Part shown: piece after piece, positions 44,074 through 59,219 of the stretch | Position numbering within the stretch: position 1 is the first letter of the stretch | Layout: every line of letters begins with the position of its first letter | Assembly (NCBI RefSeq): GCF_049243985.1 | Contig: NC_135371.1 | Coordinates: 1,079,501 to 1,143,500, forward strand | Reading direction: 5' to 3' | Source: Paroedura picta | Taxonomy: Eukaryota; Chordata; Lepidosauria; Squamata; Gekkonidae | Length of the DNA stretch: 64,000 nt | Program-made: the position numbers and the translations under genes | Notes under the pieces: model-generated | The model's input: the letters and a program-made list of their open reading frames with translations, nothing else | The model's database searches: none | Told to the model about the DNA's origin: nothing

Positions 44074-45565
44074 TACTTTGGAGCCACGGAGCGCTTTCCC
44101 CGGGGCTTGCCCAGCGTTTTGAAGGCAGCGACGGGGCTTTAAGACGCTGGGCAAGCCCCGGGGAAGACGCTCCGCGGCTGCAGGAGCCGCGGAGCGCCTT
44201 CCCCTGGGCTTGGCCAGCGTTTTTAAGGCGGCGACGGGCTTTAAGACGCTGGGCAAGCCCCGGGGAAGACGCTCTGCGGCTGCAGGAGCCGTGGAGCGCC
44301 TTCCCCGGGGCTTGCCCAGCGTTTTGAAGGCGGCGACGGGGCTTTAAGACGCTGGGCAAGCCCCGGGGAAGACGCTCTGCGGCTGCAGGAGCCGTGGAGC
44401 GCCTTCCCCGGGGCTTGCCCAGCGTTTTTAAGGCGGCGACGGGGCTTTAAGACGCTGGGCAAGCCCCGGGGAAGACGCTCTGCGGCTGCAGGAGCCGTGG
44501 AGCGCCTTCCCCGGGGCTTGCCCAGCGTTTTGAAGGCAGCGACGGGGCTTTAAGACGCTGGGCAAGCCCCGGGGAAGACGCTCCGCGGCTGCAGGAGCCG
44601 TGGAGCGCCTTCCCCGGGGCTTGCCCAGCGTTTTGAAGGCGGCGACGGGGCTTTAAGACGCTGGGCAAGCCCCGGGGAAGACGCTCTGCGGCTGCAGGAG
44701 CCGTGGAGCGCCTTCCCCGGGGCTTGCCCAGCGTTTTTAAGGCGGCGACGGGGCTTTAAGACGCTGGGCAAGCCCCGGGGAAGACGCTCCGCGGCTGCAG
44801 GAGCCGTGGAGCGCCTTCCCCGGGGCTTGCCCAGCGTTTTGAAGGCGGCGACGGGGCTTTAAGACGCTGGGCAAGCCCCGGGGAAGACGCTCCGCGGCTG
44901 CAGGAGCCGTGGAGCGCCTTCCCCTGGGCTTGGCCAGCGTTTTTAAGGCGGCGACGGGCTTTAAGACGCTGGGCAAGCCCCGGGGAAGACGCTCCGCGGC
45001 TGCAGGAGCCGCGGAGCGCCTTCCCCGGGGCTTGCCCAGCGTTTTTAAGGCGGCGACGGGGCTTTAAGACGCTGGGCAAGCCCCGGGGAAGACGCTCTGC
45101 GGCTGCAGGAGCCGTGGAGCGCCTTCCCCGGGGCTTGCCCAGCGTTTTTAAGGCGGCGACGGGACTTTAAGACGCTGGGCAAGCCCCGGGGAAGGCGCTC
45201 CGCGGCTGCAGGAGCCGCGGAGCGCCTTCCCCGGGGCTTGCCCAGCGTTTTTAAGGCGGCGACGGGGCTTTAAGACGCTGGGCAAGCCCCGGGGAAGGCG
45301 CTCCGCGGCTCCTGCAGCCGCGGAGCGCCTTCCCCGGGGCTTGCCCAGCGTTTTTAAGGCGGCGACGGGGCTTTAAGACGCTGGGCAAGCCCCGGGGAAG
45401 ACGCTCCGTGGCTGCAGGAGCGGCGGAGCGCCTTCCCCGGGGCTTGCCCAGCGTTTTTAAGGCGGCGACGGGCTTTAAGACGCTGGGCAAGCCCCGGGGA
45501 AGACGCTCCGTGGCTGCAGGAGCCGCGGAGCGCCTTCCCCGGGGCTTGCCCAGCGTTTTTAAGGC
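44074..45565. repeat. 103-bp tandem repeat, about 14 copies, hairpin-forming
   Basis: Each unit contains GCGCCTTCCCCGGGGCTTGC-CCAGCG, a spacer, then CGCTGGGCAAGCCCCGGGGA-AGACGC, which are near-perfect inverted arms of about 27 nt, plus a small GCGGCTGCAGGAGCCGC hairpin. Copies differ at a few sites only (TTTTGAAGG or TTTTTAAGG, GACGCTC or GGCGCTC). Confidence 0.92.
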
Positions 45566-45971
45566 GAGCCGTTTTTGGGGCAGGGGCCAGGGAGCCTACC
45601 TTCGCTCTCGGCGGCCAGCAAAGTAATGGCCGCCGGAGCGAAGGGAAGCTCTGGTGGGGGGGGGGGCGGGTTGGGAGGCGCTTCGCGCCTCCCAATTGGT
45701 TTGTGGCCGGGCAAGCAGCCAATCAGCAGCCGCGCTGCGCGCGACTGCTGATTGGTAGCTTGGGGGTGGACTGACCAGCAGAGGGCCCAATCGGGAGGCG
45801 CTTCGCGCCTCCCGATTCGGCCCTCTGCTTGTCAGTCAAGGGGAAGGGGCCTATCGGCACCCTTCCTCATCCCGGACAGGGCCTGCCCTCGGGGCCCTTA
45901 CTGTTTTATTTCTTCCGCTCCGCCAGGAGCGGTTAAAGATATCAGACAAGGATTCTGCATTTCCCCCCCAG

Positions 45972-46100
45972 CATCCCTTTTCTTTTGAGGAAGTGGCTGT
46001 CTCTTTCTCTAGAGCAGAGTGGGTGCTCCTACATTTGGGACGAAGACAGGGAAGTCATGTTGGAGAACTATGGGAGTGTGGCCTTCCTGCCCATCAGATG
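45972..46100 (+). pseudogene. ZNF-E KRAB-A exon, broken
   Basis: The acceptor is CCCCCCAG. The start reads [16 protein letters not shown], then LLHLGRR. Eight bases (GCTCTCTA in the paralogues) are missing before the CAGGGAAGTCATG stretch, which shifts the frame. The donor is also lost: CTGGGTAAG of the paralogues is CTGCCCATC. It lies 33 bp from the end of the Helitron-like insertion. Confidence 0.8.
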
Positions 46101-46599
46101 ATCTTGCATCCTTTGGCCTGGGGCAGTTACCACTGCATGGAGGCCATGCGGTTTGCTGACGACCTCTGGTTCAAAACCCAGCATCACCCTGCCGTGGATC
46201 ACCTGATGAGTTTGGCCAAAGGCAGACACAACCGGATAGGTATCTCCAACTTATTGGGCTTTGCTTGGCCTGGGTCCCTCCATGCCCATGGGCTCAGACC
46301 TGGATCACCCCCACTTCCATGGTAAGGGGCTTATTTCACTTATTTCAGCTTGTCTTCCCAGTGTCCTTCCATGGTAACTTGGGGGTCTTGGGGAGCCTGC
46401 AATAGCAAGCTGCTTTTTATTTTTACCTGGGGCATGGGCTCACAGCACTGGCAAAGGGAGGGGGTAGGGAAGAGGTTTGTTCCTCCTCCAGGTAGGGCAG
46501 GGTCATGTGCTCAGTGCTGCATATGCAGGTTTTCCTCCGCCTCTTCCCCTAGCCCCTGGTGAGGACTTGCTCGTTTTGACAGGAACCAAAGAGTAGGAA

Positions 46600-46910
46600 T
46601 CAATAGACAGTTCTCAGTGAAGTAAGCAGTGAGATTCCACAAGGGTTGGTATTGGGGCCGGTTCTACTTAATTCATTCATCAGTGATCTGGAAATGGGGT
46701 ATGGCTAGGCTAGGGGCCAAGTTTGCAGATGTCACCAAATTATTCAGTATGGCGAAAATCAAGGCTGGCTGTGAAAAGTTCCAAGAGGCCTGGTGGGACA
46801 CTATGAATGAGATCGGAGCCCTCGGGACCTTAAATAGGGCTTGCAAGACAGAGTTGTTGCATCAGGATGTCCTGTATGGTGGCCTGCCTTCTTGACTGGG
46901 TGGAGACTTC
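46600..46910 (+). mobile_element. CR1- and L2-like LINE fragments
   Basis: At 46600-46790 a CR1 reverse-transcriptase remnant (KFADVTKLF, decayed from the FADD box). At 46790-46910 an L2-like C-terminal piece (IGALGTLNRACKTELLHQ). Both lie in the intron between the KRAB relic and the finger exon of ZNF-E. Confidence 0.55.
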
Positions 46911-47160
46911 TTTCTTGATTCCAGCAGCAGATGTAGTGGAGGCACTTGGGTAATTCCAGGGCTCTCTTTGGAAAAACCCTAGAAGGAAGAGATGGACCAC
47001 ATGGGCAGGTAGGAAGCCATTTTTAACGTGTATATTATTGTATGCTTCAACATACAACAGGAACAAGCCCCTGAACTGCTTACAGTGAGGGATTGCATTT
47101 CAGGGGCAAATCAGACCTCCGTGTGTGGGTGCTAACGGGGTCCCTCTCTTTATTCCAACA

Positions 47161-49112
47161 GAAGCTGATCAGAGGGATGGGGAGGATGAGGGACTGCCTG
47201 TCTATCGCCTGTTGAAGTAAAAAATGAGGACTTGAGAGGAAACGTCAGAAATCAAGGGAGACCCAAGAGGCAGAACGAAAGCCATACAGTTGAGAAGATG
47301 AATCAACCCATTCCTTGCGAGGTGGAGGATTTCTGTGAAGTAATTCACATGGTAGAAGAAATGTACAAGTGCTCAGAATGTGAAATGAACTTCTCTGATC
47401 AAACTCAATACAATATACATTTGGAAATGCACAGTGAAGAGGTGACCCATCAATGCCTGGAGTGTGGAAACAGCTTCATTTGCAGAACTGAGCTCCTTAA
47501 ACATCAAAACACGCATGCAGGAGAGAAACAATATAGCTGCTCAGAAGATGGTGAGAGTTTCTCACAGAAATCGGACCTTAATAAACACCAAAGCATTGAT
47601 TCAGGGGAAAATGCATTTATCTGTTCAGAAAGTGGAATGACATCCTCTGATAAAAGACAGGAAAATTTCCCAAGGAACATTATAACGAAGTCATGCCAAT
47701 GCTTCCAGTGTGGAAGGTACTTTAAATACAGATCACAGCTCCTTGTCCACCAAAGAACCCACACAGGAGAGAAACCTTTTGAATGTTCAGAGTGTAGAAA
47801 GAAATTCAGTCACAGCTGTAGTCTTCAACACCACCTGAGAACCCACACAGGGGAAAAACCTTTTGAATGCTCAGAATGTGGCCAGAAATTCAGTCAGCTT
47901 GGTTCTCTTCAACAACATCAAAGAATCCATGCAGGGGAGAATCCTTTTGAATGCTCAGAGTGTGGGAAGAGATTCAGTGGGCCTGGCAGTCTCCAGCGTC
48001 ATCAAAGAACCCACAGAGGGGAGAAACCTTTTGAATGCTCAGAGTGTGGAAAGAGATTCAGTCAGAGTAGCGATCTCCTAATACATCAAAGAACCCACAC
48101 TGGGGAGAAACCATTTGAATGCTCAGAATGTGGGCAGAAATTCAGTCAGCTTGGTACTCTTCAACAACATCGTAGAATTCACACAGGGGAGAATCCTTTT
48201 GAGTGCTCAGAGTGTGGAAAGAGATTCAGTTGGCCTGGCAGTCTTCATCGTCATCAACGAACCCACACAGGAGAGAAACCTTTTGAATGCTTAGACTGTG
48301 GAAAGAGATTCAGTCAGAGTAGCGATCTCGTACTGCATCAAAGAACCCACACTGGAGAGAAACCTTTTGAATGCCCAGAATGTGGAAAGAAATTCAGTCA
48401 GCTTGGTACTCTCCAGGATCACAGAAGAATCCACACAGGGGAGAAACCTTTTGAGTGCTCAGAGTGTGGGAAGAGGTTCAGTGGGCCTGGCAGTCTTCAA
48501 CGTCATCAAAGAACCCACACAAGAGAGAAGCCTTTCGAGTGCTTGGAGTGCGGGAAGAGATTCAGTCAGAGTCGCAATCTCTTACTACATCAAAGAATCC
48601 ACACAGGGGAGAAACCCTTTGAATGCTTAGAATGTGGAAAGAGATTCAGTAAGGCTAACAATCTCCAGCGTCATCAGAGAACTCACACAGGGGAGAAACC
48701 TTTTGAATGCTCAGAGTGTGGGAAGAGGTTCCGTCAGAGCGGCCATCTTCAACAACATCAAAGAATCCACACAGGAGAGAAATGTTTTGAATGCTCAGAC
48801 TGTGGGAAGAGGTTCAGCGGGCCTGGAAGTTTTCAGCGTCATCAAAGAACCCATACAGGAGAGAAGCCTTTTGAATGCTTAGACTGTAGGAAGAGGTTCA
48901 CTCAAAAGGACCATCTCTTACGGCATCAAAGAACCCACACAGGGGAAAGACCTTTTGAATGCTCTGAGTGTGGGAAAAGGTTCAGTCAGAATAGCCATCT
49001 TCACCAGCATTTAGGAACTCATACAGGGGAGAGACCTTTTGAATGTTCCGAGTGTGGAAAAAGATTCAGTCAGAGTAGACATCTTCAACTGCACCACTGT
49101 GAGCAAGTGTAA
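47161..49112 (+). CDS. ZNF-E finger exon: 604-aa C2H2 frame, gene probably decaying
   Basis: The acceptor is TTTATTCCAACAG|AAGCTGATC. In the family phase the exon hits a TAA about 58 nt in (LLK then stop), because the CGCCTGTTGAAG region has shifted frame. The finger frame itself is open from the stop before 47232 to 49112; its first ATG is at 47298 ([12 protein letters not shown]), giving 604 aa. SCAN is absent and KRAB is broken, so only a finger-only protein could be made. It has two N-terminal fingers, two decayed ones, and 17 tandem fingers, the last ending irregularly (LQLHHCEQV). Fingers 7-15 form a three-finger higher-order repeat. Shares intron sequence with ZNF-D (for example the palindrome at 47037), supporting an inverted-duplicate origin. 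Confidence 0.75.
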
Positions 49113-50120
49113 AGCGTTCAATATGACTCCATCATAATTTGCTTTTTAAAATATTTTGATAACTGTATTTCAATACAATTGTTTTCCTTTGTAATCCTCA
49201 GTATTTTATTTTATGCATTTAAGAGCATTATTCTGAGAAAGAGGCCTATAACAGGGGTGGTCAACCTGTGGTCCTCCAGATGTCCATGGACTACAATTCC
49301 CATGAGACCAGGCATTTGCTGGCAGGGGCTCATGGGAATTGTAGTCCATGGACATCTGGAGGACCACAGGTTGACTACCTCTGGTCTATAAGACTTTGCC
49401 AGATTGCCAAAGCGGTCCCAAAAGGGTTAAGAGAAAGAGAGGAGTGAGAGAGAGAAAGAGAAGTGTAATTTGTGCTATACTTGTGGTTCTCGTAAGAACC
49501 CAAGCTCCTGCATTCCGGACCAGTTGGAGTTTCTGGTGCAGCTTCAAGGGTAGCCCTATGTAGAGTGAGTTACAGAAGTCTGGATGTAACCATTGCGTGG
49601 CTAAGTCAGATGTTGACAGATCATTTGGTGGTACATGTTGTTGGGTCTGGCAAAGATGGTAGAACGCCATCTTTGGACCACCATATCAGACTCACCCACA
49701 TTCAAGGAACTGCCCTTTGAAAGGACATGTGCTGTTTCCTGATCCAAAGTGGAGTTCTCATGCCAGCTGCTCCAAAGTGGGGTGTCCCTGGGAGAATCAC
49801 GCAGGGAGACCCCAGGGCCAGGGTGCACCCCAAGACAATCTTTGGGCCAGCACAGCTGACATTTCCAAACTCCAGAGAGGGTCACCTGCAGGAGGGCATC
49901 CAGGGGTGCCCAGTCCACAAGCTTCAGTTTCGGTTGCCCCCCAAATTCCTCCATTACAAGGATGGTTTGGATAACTGGAACAACTGCATGACCTCACTTT
50001 GGAGCAGTTGGCACCAGAACTGGGCTTTGGACAGGAAAAAAAACTTTTGTCCCCTGAACATGAGACTGTGTGACATGTTTTGAGTTATAGAGGACATGCA
50101 GTTGTTCCAAGCCAGCTTCG
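49113..50120. other. 3' flank of ZNF-E and intergenic sequence
   Basis: Contains the palindromic MITE at 49252, an L2-like minus piece at about 49475-49600 (GGACCAGTTGGAGTTTCTGG), and otherwise unrecognised sequence. No gene supported. Confidence 0.5.
49252..49383. mobile_element. hAT-like palindromic MITE, 132 bp
   Basis: Nearly the whole element is an inverted repeat: CAGGGGTGGTCAACCTG at the left and CAGGTTGACTACCTCTG at the right, with CCATGGACTACAATTCCCAT mirrored inside. Flanks GCCTATAA and GTCTATAA are an 8-bp duplication with one change. Confidence 0.82.
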
Positions 50121-50125
50121 GGTTG

Positions 50126-50398
50126 AGAGCCAGTTTGGTGTAGTGGTTAAAAGTGGTGGTTTCTAATCTGGTGAGCTGGGTTTGGTTCCCCACTCCCCCA
50201 CATGCAGCCACTTGGGGGACCTTGGGCCCACCACGGCACTGATAAAGCTGTTCTGACCGAGCAGGAATATCAGGGCTCTCTCACCCTCACCCACCCCACA
50301 GGGTGCCTGTTGGGGAGGGAGGAGGGGAGAAAATGGAAGGAAATTATAAACTACTTTGGCAGAGAAAAACGGCTTATAAAAAGCAGCTCTTCTTCCTG
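50126..50398 (+). repeat. tRNA-derived SINE, squamate type, full length
   Basis: The best preserved copy: AGCCAGTTTGGTGTAGTGGT head, GGTTCCCCACTCCCCCACAT, CTCTCTCACCC body, and an AAAAGCAGCTCTTCTTCC tail. Confidence 0.85.
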
Positions 50399-50654
50399 TA
50401 CCTTTCTCAAATCTTCTCTGAAGTACAGGCCTTTTGGTGGTCCTCCACACACAATTGTGGTGCCAGAACCAGTGTTTGGACTGGGCACCCCTGAATGTCT
50501 CCTTGTAGAGAGCAGTCTCCAGAGTATGGGGAAAGTACAATTTGGAACGGACCAAAGCATCCACCTGTGTGCTTCTCCTGGGAGCACCCCACTGGAGTAA
50601 CTGGCTCAAGAACTGGGTTCTAGACCAGGAAACAGTCTGGGCCCCTTTGGTTCA

Positions 50655-50790
50655 AATGGGTAGCCGTGTTGGTCTGAGGTGGCACAATAAAACCAGAGTC
50701 CAGTCAGGCACCTTTAAGACCAACCAAGATTTATTCAAGGTGGGAGCTTTCGAGGGCAAGCCCTCTCCCAGGGCAATATTGGCTGGCAGT
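50655..50790 (-). repeat. Unclassified interspersed repeat
   Basis: Contains GGTAGCCGTGTTGGTCTGAG, AGGCACCTTTAAGACCAACC and GAGCTTTCGAGGGCAAGC; the reverse complement of the family at 27794. Confidence 0.5.
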
Positions 50791-51450
50791 GGAGAATTAC
50801 GACCAAGCTGCTCCCGGGCAGGAGACTCTCTTGGCCTGGGGAGGGCAGCAGAGCATCGCTCCAGATATGCTGGGGAAGATTGGCATCAAACTGGAGTGTG
50901 TGTTGTGTGTGTGTGTGGGGGGGGGGGCAAAGGCCTTTGTACAGGACACCAAATTCCTGTCTGGACGGTGAAAACAAGGCAGACTGGGAAGAGCTCCAGT
51001 GTCAGGTGACTTTTGTTTGGGTTAGGATATTTTCTCCTTTTTGTTTTAGGGTGTGAGGTGATGCACATTCAGACAAAAAAAAAAACAGCTTCAAGTATAG
51101 GCTACTGGAGGCTGAAACTATTTATTTCTTTATTTTGACATTTATGCCTGGCCCTTCCCCAGAGGGGAGCAACGAAGAAGCACCCCTTCCTCTTCTACTT
51201 GGATTGGTTGTCCAGATCTGATATCGCAGCTGTGCGCTAGGCCCAAGGGGGGGGGGTGAGGCTGGTGAGAGATTTGGCCCAGCGGTCCTGGCTGAACTGC
51301 AGGCCGAGAGGGCCGGGAGGGACAGATTCCCCCAGAAAAGGGTCTCTCAAGCTGTCTCCATCGACCCTCACTGGGATCCTACTTCTGAGAAGAGGTCCAC
51401 AGGGAATCAGGAGTGGGAGGGAAAACTTCTCTTCACCGTTGGAAATTTAA
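50790..51450. other. Intergenic sequence, nothing recognised
   Basis: Has a short (GT)n/(G)n run near 50895-50930 and no coding or RNA feature I can support. Confidence 0.45.
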
Positions 51451-51454
51451 TGCA

Positions 51455-52072
51455 TTTATTTGAGGGGAGTAGCAAAGGCCCCAGAAGAAGTTCAACAAGA
51501 TCTGAACAGGCTGGAAAAGTGTGCAAATGAGAACAAGATGCAATTCAATAAGGAGAAGGGCAGAGTTCTCCATCCGGGTCGCAGAAGTGAGACGCAGGCC
51601 TACAGGATGGGAGGGGCCTTGTGGGCAGCCCTGTGTGTGGACATGGTCTCGGTGGGACTGTTAAGTTCAATCTGATCAGACAGTGGGAGGTGGAGGTAAA
51701 GAAGGCAAATGCAGCCTTGAGCTGTACCCACTGAGGCGTCATCATTACAAGATGCCCTAGTAGTCCCTAGGCTCTCTGCCCCACCTGGAGTCCTGCCTGC
51801 ATTTCTGGAGGCCTCACGGGGGCAACATGGAGACAGGGCAGAGGAGAGCGAGGAGCCCTGGGAGGAAAGGCGGAGGAGGGTTCAGCCTGCAGAAGAGGAG
51901 GTGGGGGGGCACAGGGTGGCTCTTGGGGTCGTTGGGCAGCAGACGAGAGGATCTACGGCACTGGGCTTAAGCCACAAGTAAAACGGTTCCGGCTGCATAT
52001 CCTGGGTGCTTGAGGCCGATCCTCCATTGAGCAGGGGGTGGGACTAGATGGCCTCTAGGGCCCCGTTATTCG
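51455..52072 (+). mobile_element. CR1-family LINE, 3' part
   Basis: The frame contains VQQDLNRLEKCANENKMQF and NKEKGRVLHPGRR, the CR1 reverse-transcriptase palm region. The 3' end has GGGGTGGGACTAGATGGCCT. Truncated and interrupted, inactive. Confidence 0.8.
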
Positions 52073-52099
52073 GCTTTCTTGTTTAAGAAGCGGGTAGCC

Positions 52100-52700
52100 C
52101 TCGTTTCTGGGCCCTGCTGCGTGCCAAGCAGCCGCCCCCCCCCCCTTGAGGGATGTGCCACCAGTTCCCTTCTCAGGAATGCAGCCCCCACCCCAAAGGG
52201 GCAGGTCCCCGAAGCCCCCCCACCCCCTCGCCACCCCCCCTCCCACCCCCGCGCCCTGCCCTGCCCTGCCCGAAGATGCCTGGAAGGAGCACCAGGGAGG
52301 CCGCGGGGGGGTGGGGGGGGCTCCCTTCGACCTCCCCGCCCCAGAAAACAGCCCTGCAGCGCCGGAAGGGTTAAGCCCAGCGAGCCGCTTCCTAGAGCGG
52401 CCCAGCGAGGGGGCGGGGGCGTGGCCATTGCGGGGCCGCAGACCCCGGGGAGGGGGGGGGCGGGGCGGGGTCCGCCGAGCTGCCAGAGGACGGGGCGGGG
52501 GGAGCCTGACTCGCGAGTAGGTCCTGGCATGCGGGGGGGGGGCTGGGGTGGCCGGGGGGGGGGTCGGGCCTTCCTGGGGGGCCTCCGGCAGGGGCAGCCC
52601 CGGGCCCACTGGGGGGGGGTCGGGGGCAGGAGCCGCGGGGAGTCTCCGCCAGCAGAGGGTCCCTCGAGGGCAGGAAGCCGCTTCTCATGCGAGGAGGACG
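52100..52700. promoter_or_regulatory. CpG island and promoter of ZNF-F
   Basis: GC-rich island with the shared element at 52354-52400 in plus orientation. The first exon probably ends at 52516 (ACTCGCGA|GTAGGTC). Open frames here are Pro/Gly-rich chance frames. Confidence 0.68.
52354..52400 (+). promoter_or_regulatory. Shared SCAN-ZNF promoter element, ZNF-F copy
   Basis: Reads CTGCAGCGCCGGAAGGG, TTAAGCCCAGCGAGCC, GCTTCCTAGAGCGG. Identical to the ZNF-A and ZNF-G copies over nearly the full length. Confidence 0.8.
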
Positions 52701-52860
52701 GCACCTTTCACTGTCCAGCAGGAGGCAGCCCCTGCAGCCCCCCCTGCAGCCCCCCCTGCAGCCCCTGCTTCGAGTGAGGGTGGGATTGGGAGTGCTGAGC
52801 AGGCCTCTCTGTGCGGGGCCTGACGGGGGTCTCTCCCTCCCTCCCTCCCTCCCTCCCAAC

Positions 52861-53040
52861 AGAAGGGGATCAGAGGAATGGGAGGGTGAGGAAGCCAAGA
52901 ATGAGGACTTCCCAAGAGGGGAAACCTCAGCAATGGAGGGAGACCCAGGAGCCACACGCTTAAGATGGCCCAACTCATCCCGTGCCAGTGAAGTCTTTCA
53001 CGCGGCGGAGAAGACCTTCAAGCGAGCAAAAGCACAGTGG
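52861..53040 (+). pseudogene. Relic of a zinc-finger exon 5' end
   Basis: After CCTCCCAACAG the sequence AAGGGGATCAGAGGAATGGG, then AATGAGGACTTCC, GGAGACCCAGGAGC and GAAGTCTTTCACGCGGCGG follows the start of the ZNF-E exon piece by piece, down to the CTACAAGTGCTC position. It then stops: no fingers follow. Probably the remains of an eighth locus, or a misplaced exon copy in intron 1 of ZNF-F. Confidence 0.6.
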
Positions 53041-53427
53041 GAAGGAGACCCCTCCGTGCCTGGAGGGTGGGAAGTAAGACGTAATACATACAGGGATCTT
53101 TAACTTGTTGGCTGCTCAGGTGGCCTCCGTTAGGGCAGAAGGGCAGGATTTGAACTGTGCAAATAACAATGAATAAAAATCCGTTCTCTTCCACGGGGGT
53201 GGTCATGGGGGGAGAAATAATTCACGCAGCTCTCAGGCCATGCATCTTAGCCAGTGTCCCCTCCCCCCAACACACACCCACACACACACCTGCAGGTTCC
53301 CTGGGGGTTCAGTGCCCCCCCACTCCTGTGCAGCCAGGCAGCCCCCCTAACCTGATCTAGAGAAATGCCCCTGTAGCTCTTCCCCTGTGCTGGCTGCTCA
53401 GACGGGGTATTTCCTAACCCTTCCAGC

Positions 53428-54014
53428 GTATTGACGTGATAGCTGAAAAGGTGAGGCCCTTTCCTGCCACTTTGCCCTGGGCTCCAGTTTATGTTGATCC
53501 CCAGAAAGATCATACCAATCGCAACAGAGTTACAAAGAGCCCAAAACAGTGGCCTTACTTTCCTGAGGGCCAAAAGGCCTACCTACAAACGCTTGATATG
53601 TAATATAGGGCTTTGACATTAATCCTAATCTGCAAACTAAATAGGGATGCTCCATCTTATTCACCGGGGGAATCCTTGCGGTGTTTTGACCGGGGTCAGT
53701 GATGCAGAGGGTTCTTTCTGCTTCCAGCCTATTGAAGAGAGAGCCGAAATGCTTAAGGCCTTTCCAGCCAGTTTGTCCCAGTTTACATTGAAATGTAATC
53801 TCTCGGCATCTCCCAAAATCAGAGGGCAAAAACATTCAGTACACGTTTTTAAAGAGCCTAAAAGGAAGTGTTTAGTTTCCTGAAGGAACCGACAGGCATA
53901 CAGAAAGACCTTGATGCACAATAAAACACAATGACATTCATCCTTATTCATCAAGTGAACAATCTTCTTCACCAGGGATATCATTAGAGCTCTTTTGATC
54001 AGGGCTGGTGATGT
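53428..54014 (+). repeat. Two-copy tandem duplication, about 290 bp each, diverged
   Basis: Copy 1 at about 53428-53702 and copy 2 at about 53729-54014 share CAAAGAGCC-AAA, TTACTTTCCTGA and TTTGACCGGGGTCAGTGATG versus TTTTGATCAGGGCTGGTGAT in the same order. In the intron before the SCAN exon of ZNF-F. Confidence 0.55.
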
Positions 54015-54129
54015 GGCTCCATTCCTTTCTGGTATCTTTCAGCCTTTTGGATATGATCTCTCCCCTCTCTTCATAGCCATGAAATGAAGGTATCCACAGT
54101 CAGAGGCAACCAAAGAGAACAGGAAGGAG

Positions 54130-58521
<4,392 letters not shown>

Positions 58522-59215
58522 GTGCTCGTAGTGTGGGAATAGTTTCTCTCATCATCATCAAGGAATCCATAGGTGACATGAACCTTTTGAATGTTCAAAG
58601 AGTAGGAAGAGAGTCAGAGTGGACATCTACAACATGTAAAGAACCCACACAGGGGAGAAACCTTTTGAATGCTCACCGTGTGGGATTAAATGGTCAGAGC
58701 TGTGACCTTCAAAAGCACCTAAGAACAAGTTGTGTATTGTCAAATTTCAGCTTTATATTTATTTTTTAAATAGCAGTTATATAATATGTAGTATTTTTCT
58801 TTTCTGAGTACAATTCCTATTTTTTTTAAAAAAGCATCTGAGAACCCCTACAGAGGAGAAATCTTTTGAATGCTCTGAGTATGGAAAGGCATTCTTTTAG
58901 AGTGACTCTTCAACTGCATCCAAAAATCCACAAAGGGGAGAAACCTTTGGATTGCTTAGAGTCCGGAAACTCCGTCAACTGGAGCATCACTTTTCAACAG
59001 CTTTTAAGAACCCACACTAAGGAAATACCTCTTGAATTCACAGAGTGTAAAGAGAAATTCATTCAGGTGTGATCTCCCACAGCATCTGTGACTCACACGG
59101 GGGGGGGGATCCTTTTCAATGCTCAGAGTGTGGGAAGAGATTCAGTTAGTCTGACCATCTTCAACAGCATCAAAGAGCCCATACCATGAGAACCCATATA
59201 ACTAATTAGCTTGAG
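58522..59215 (+). pseudogene. Dead zinc-finger relics after the ZNF-F stop
   Basis: About eight finger-length segments in mixed frames ([11 protein letters not shown]-, GEKPLDCLESG-, EIPLEFTECKEKF-like) with lost ligands. Confidence 0.7.
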
Positions 59216-59219
59216 ATGA

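Larger units (their letters stand above)
42841..45939 (-). mobile_element. Helitron-like non-autonomous element
   Basis: On the minus strand its 3' end is a GC hairpin (GCCCGCTGT and ACAGCGGGC), seven bases, then CTAG followed by host T. Its 5' end starts TC (TCTTTAACCGC) preceded by host A. TC start, subterminal hairpin, CTAG end and A/T target without duplication are the Helitron hallmarks. It contains a 103-bp tandem array and about 1 kb of non-repeat sequence. No Rep/helicase frame is seen. Confidence 0.5.

Noticed and set aside
44074-45565. CRISPR-like array
   Set aside because: The 103-bp units are contiguous with no unique spacers, and the setting is a vertebrate genome. It is a minisatellite inside a transposon.
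41700-47160. SCAN exon for ZNF-E
   Set aside because: No [13 protein letters not shown] or CGPESS codons on the plus strand between the promoter and the finger exon. The Helitron-like element occupies most of the space.
47504-47764. Antisense frames over the finger exons (also 25416-25640, 34104-34652, 57100-57327 and many others)
   Set aside because: Repetitive antisense or shifted translations of finger DNA (for example HSLNIQKV or [10 protein letters not shown] repeats), fixed by finger codon periodicity.
50126-50200. tRNA gene
   Set aside because: The tRNA-like head with A/B-box similarity belongs to a SINE: followed by the SINE body and tail, repeated many times in the window, with no intact cloverleaf.
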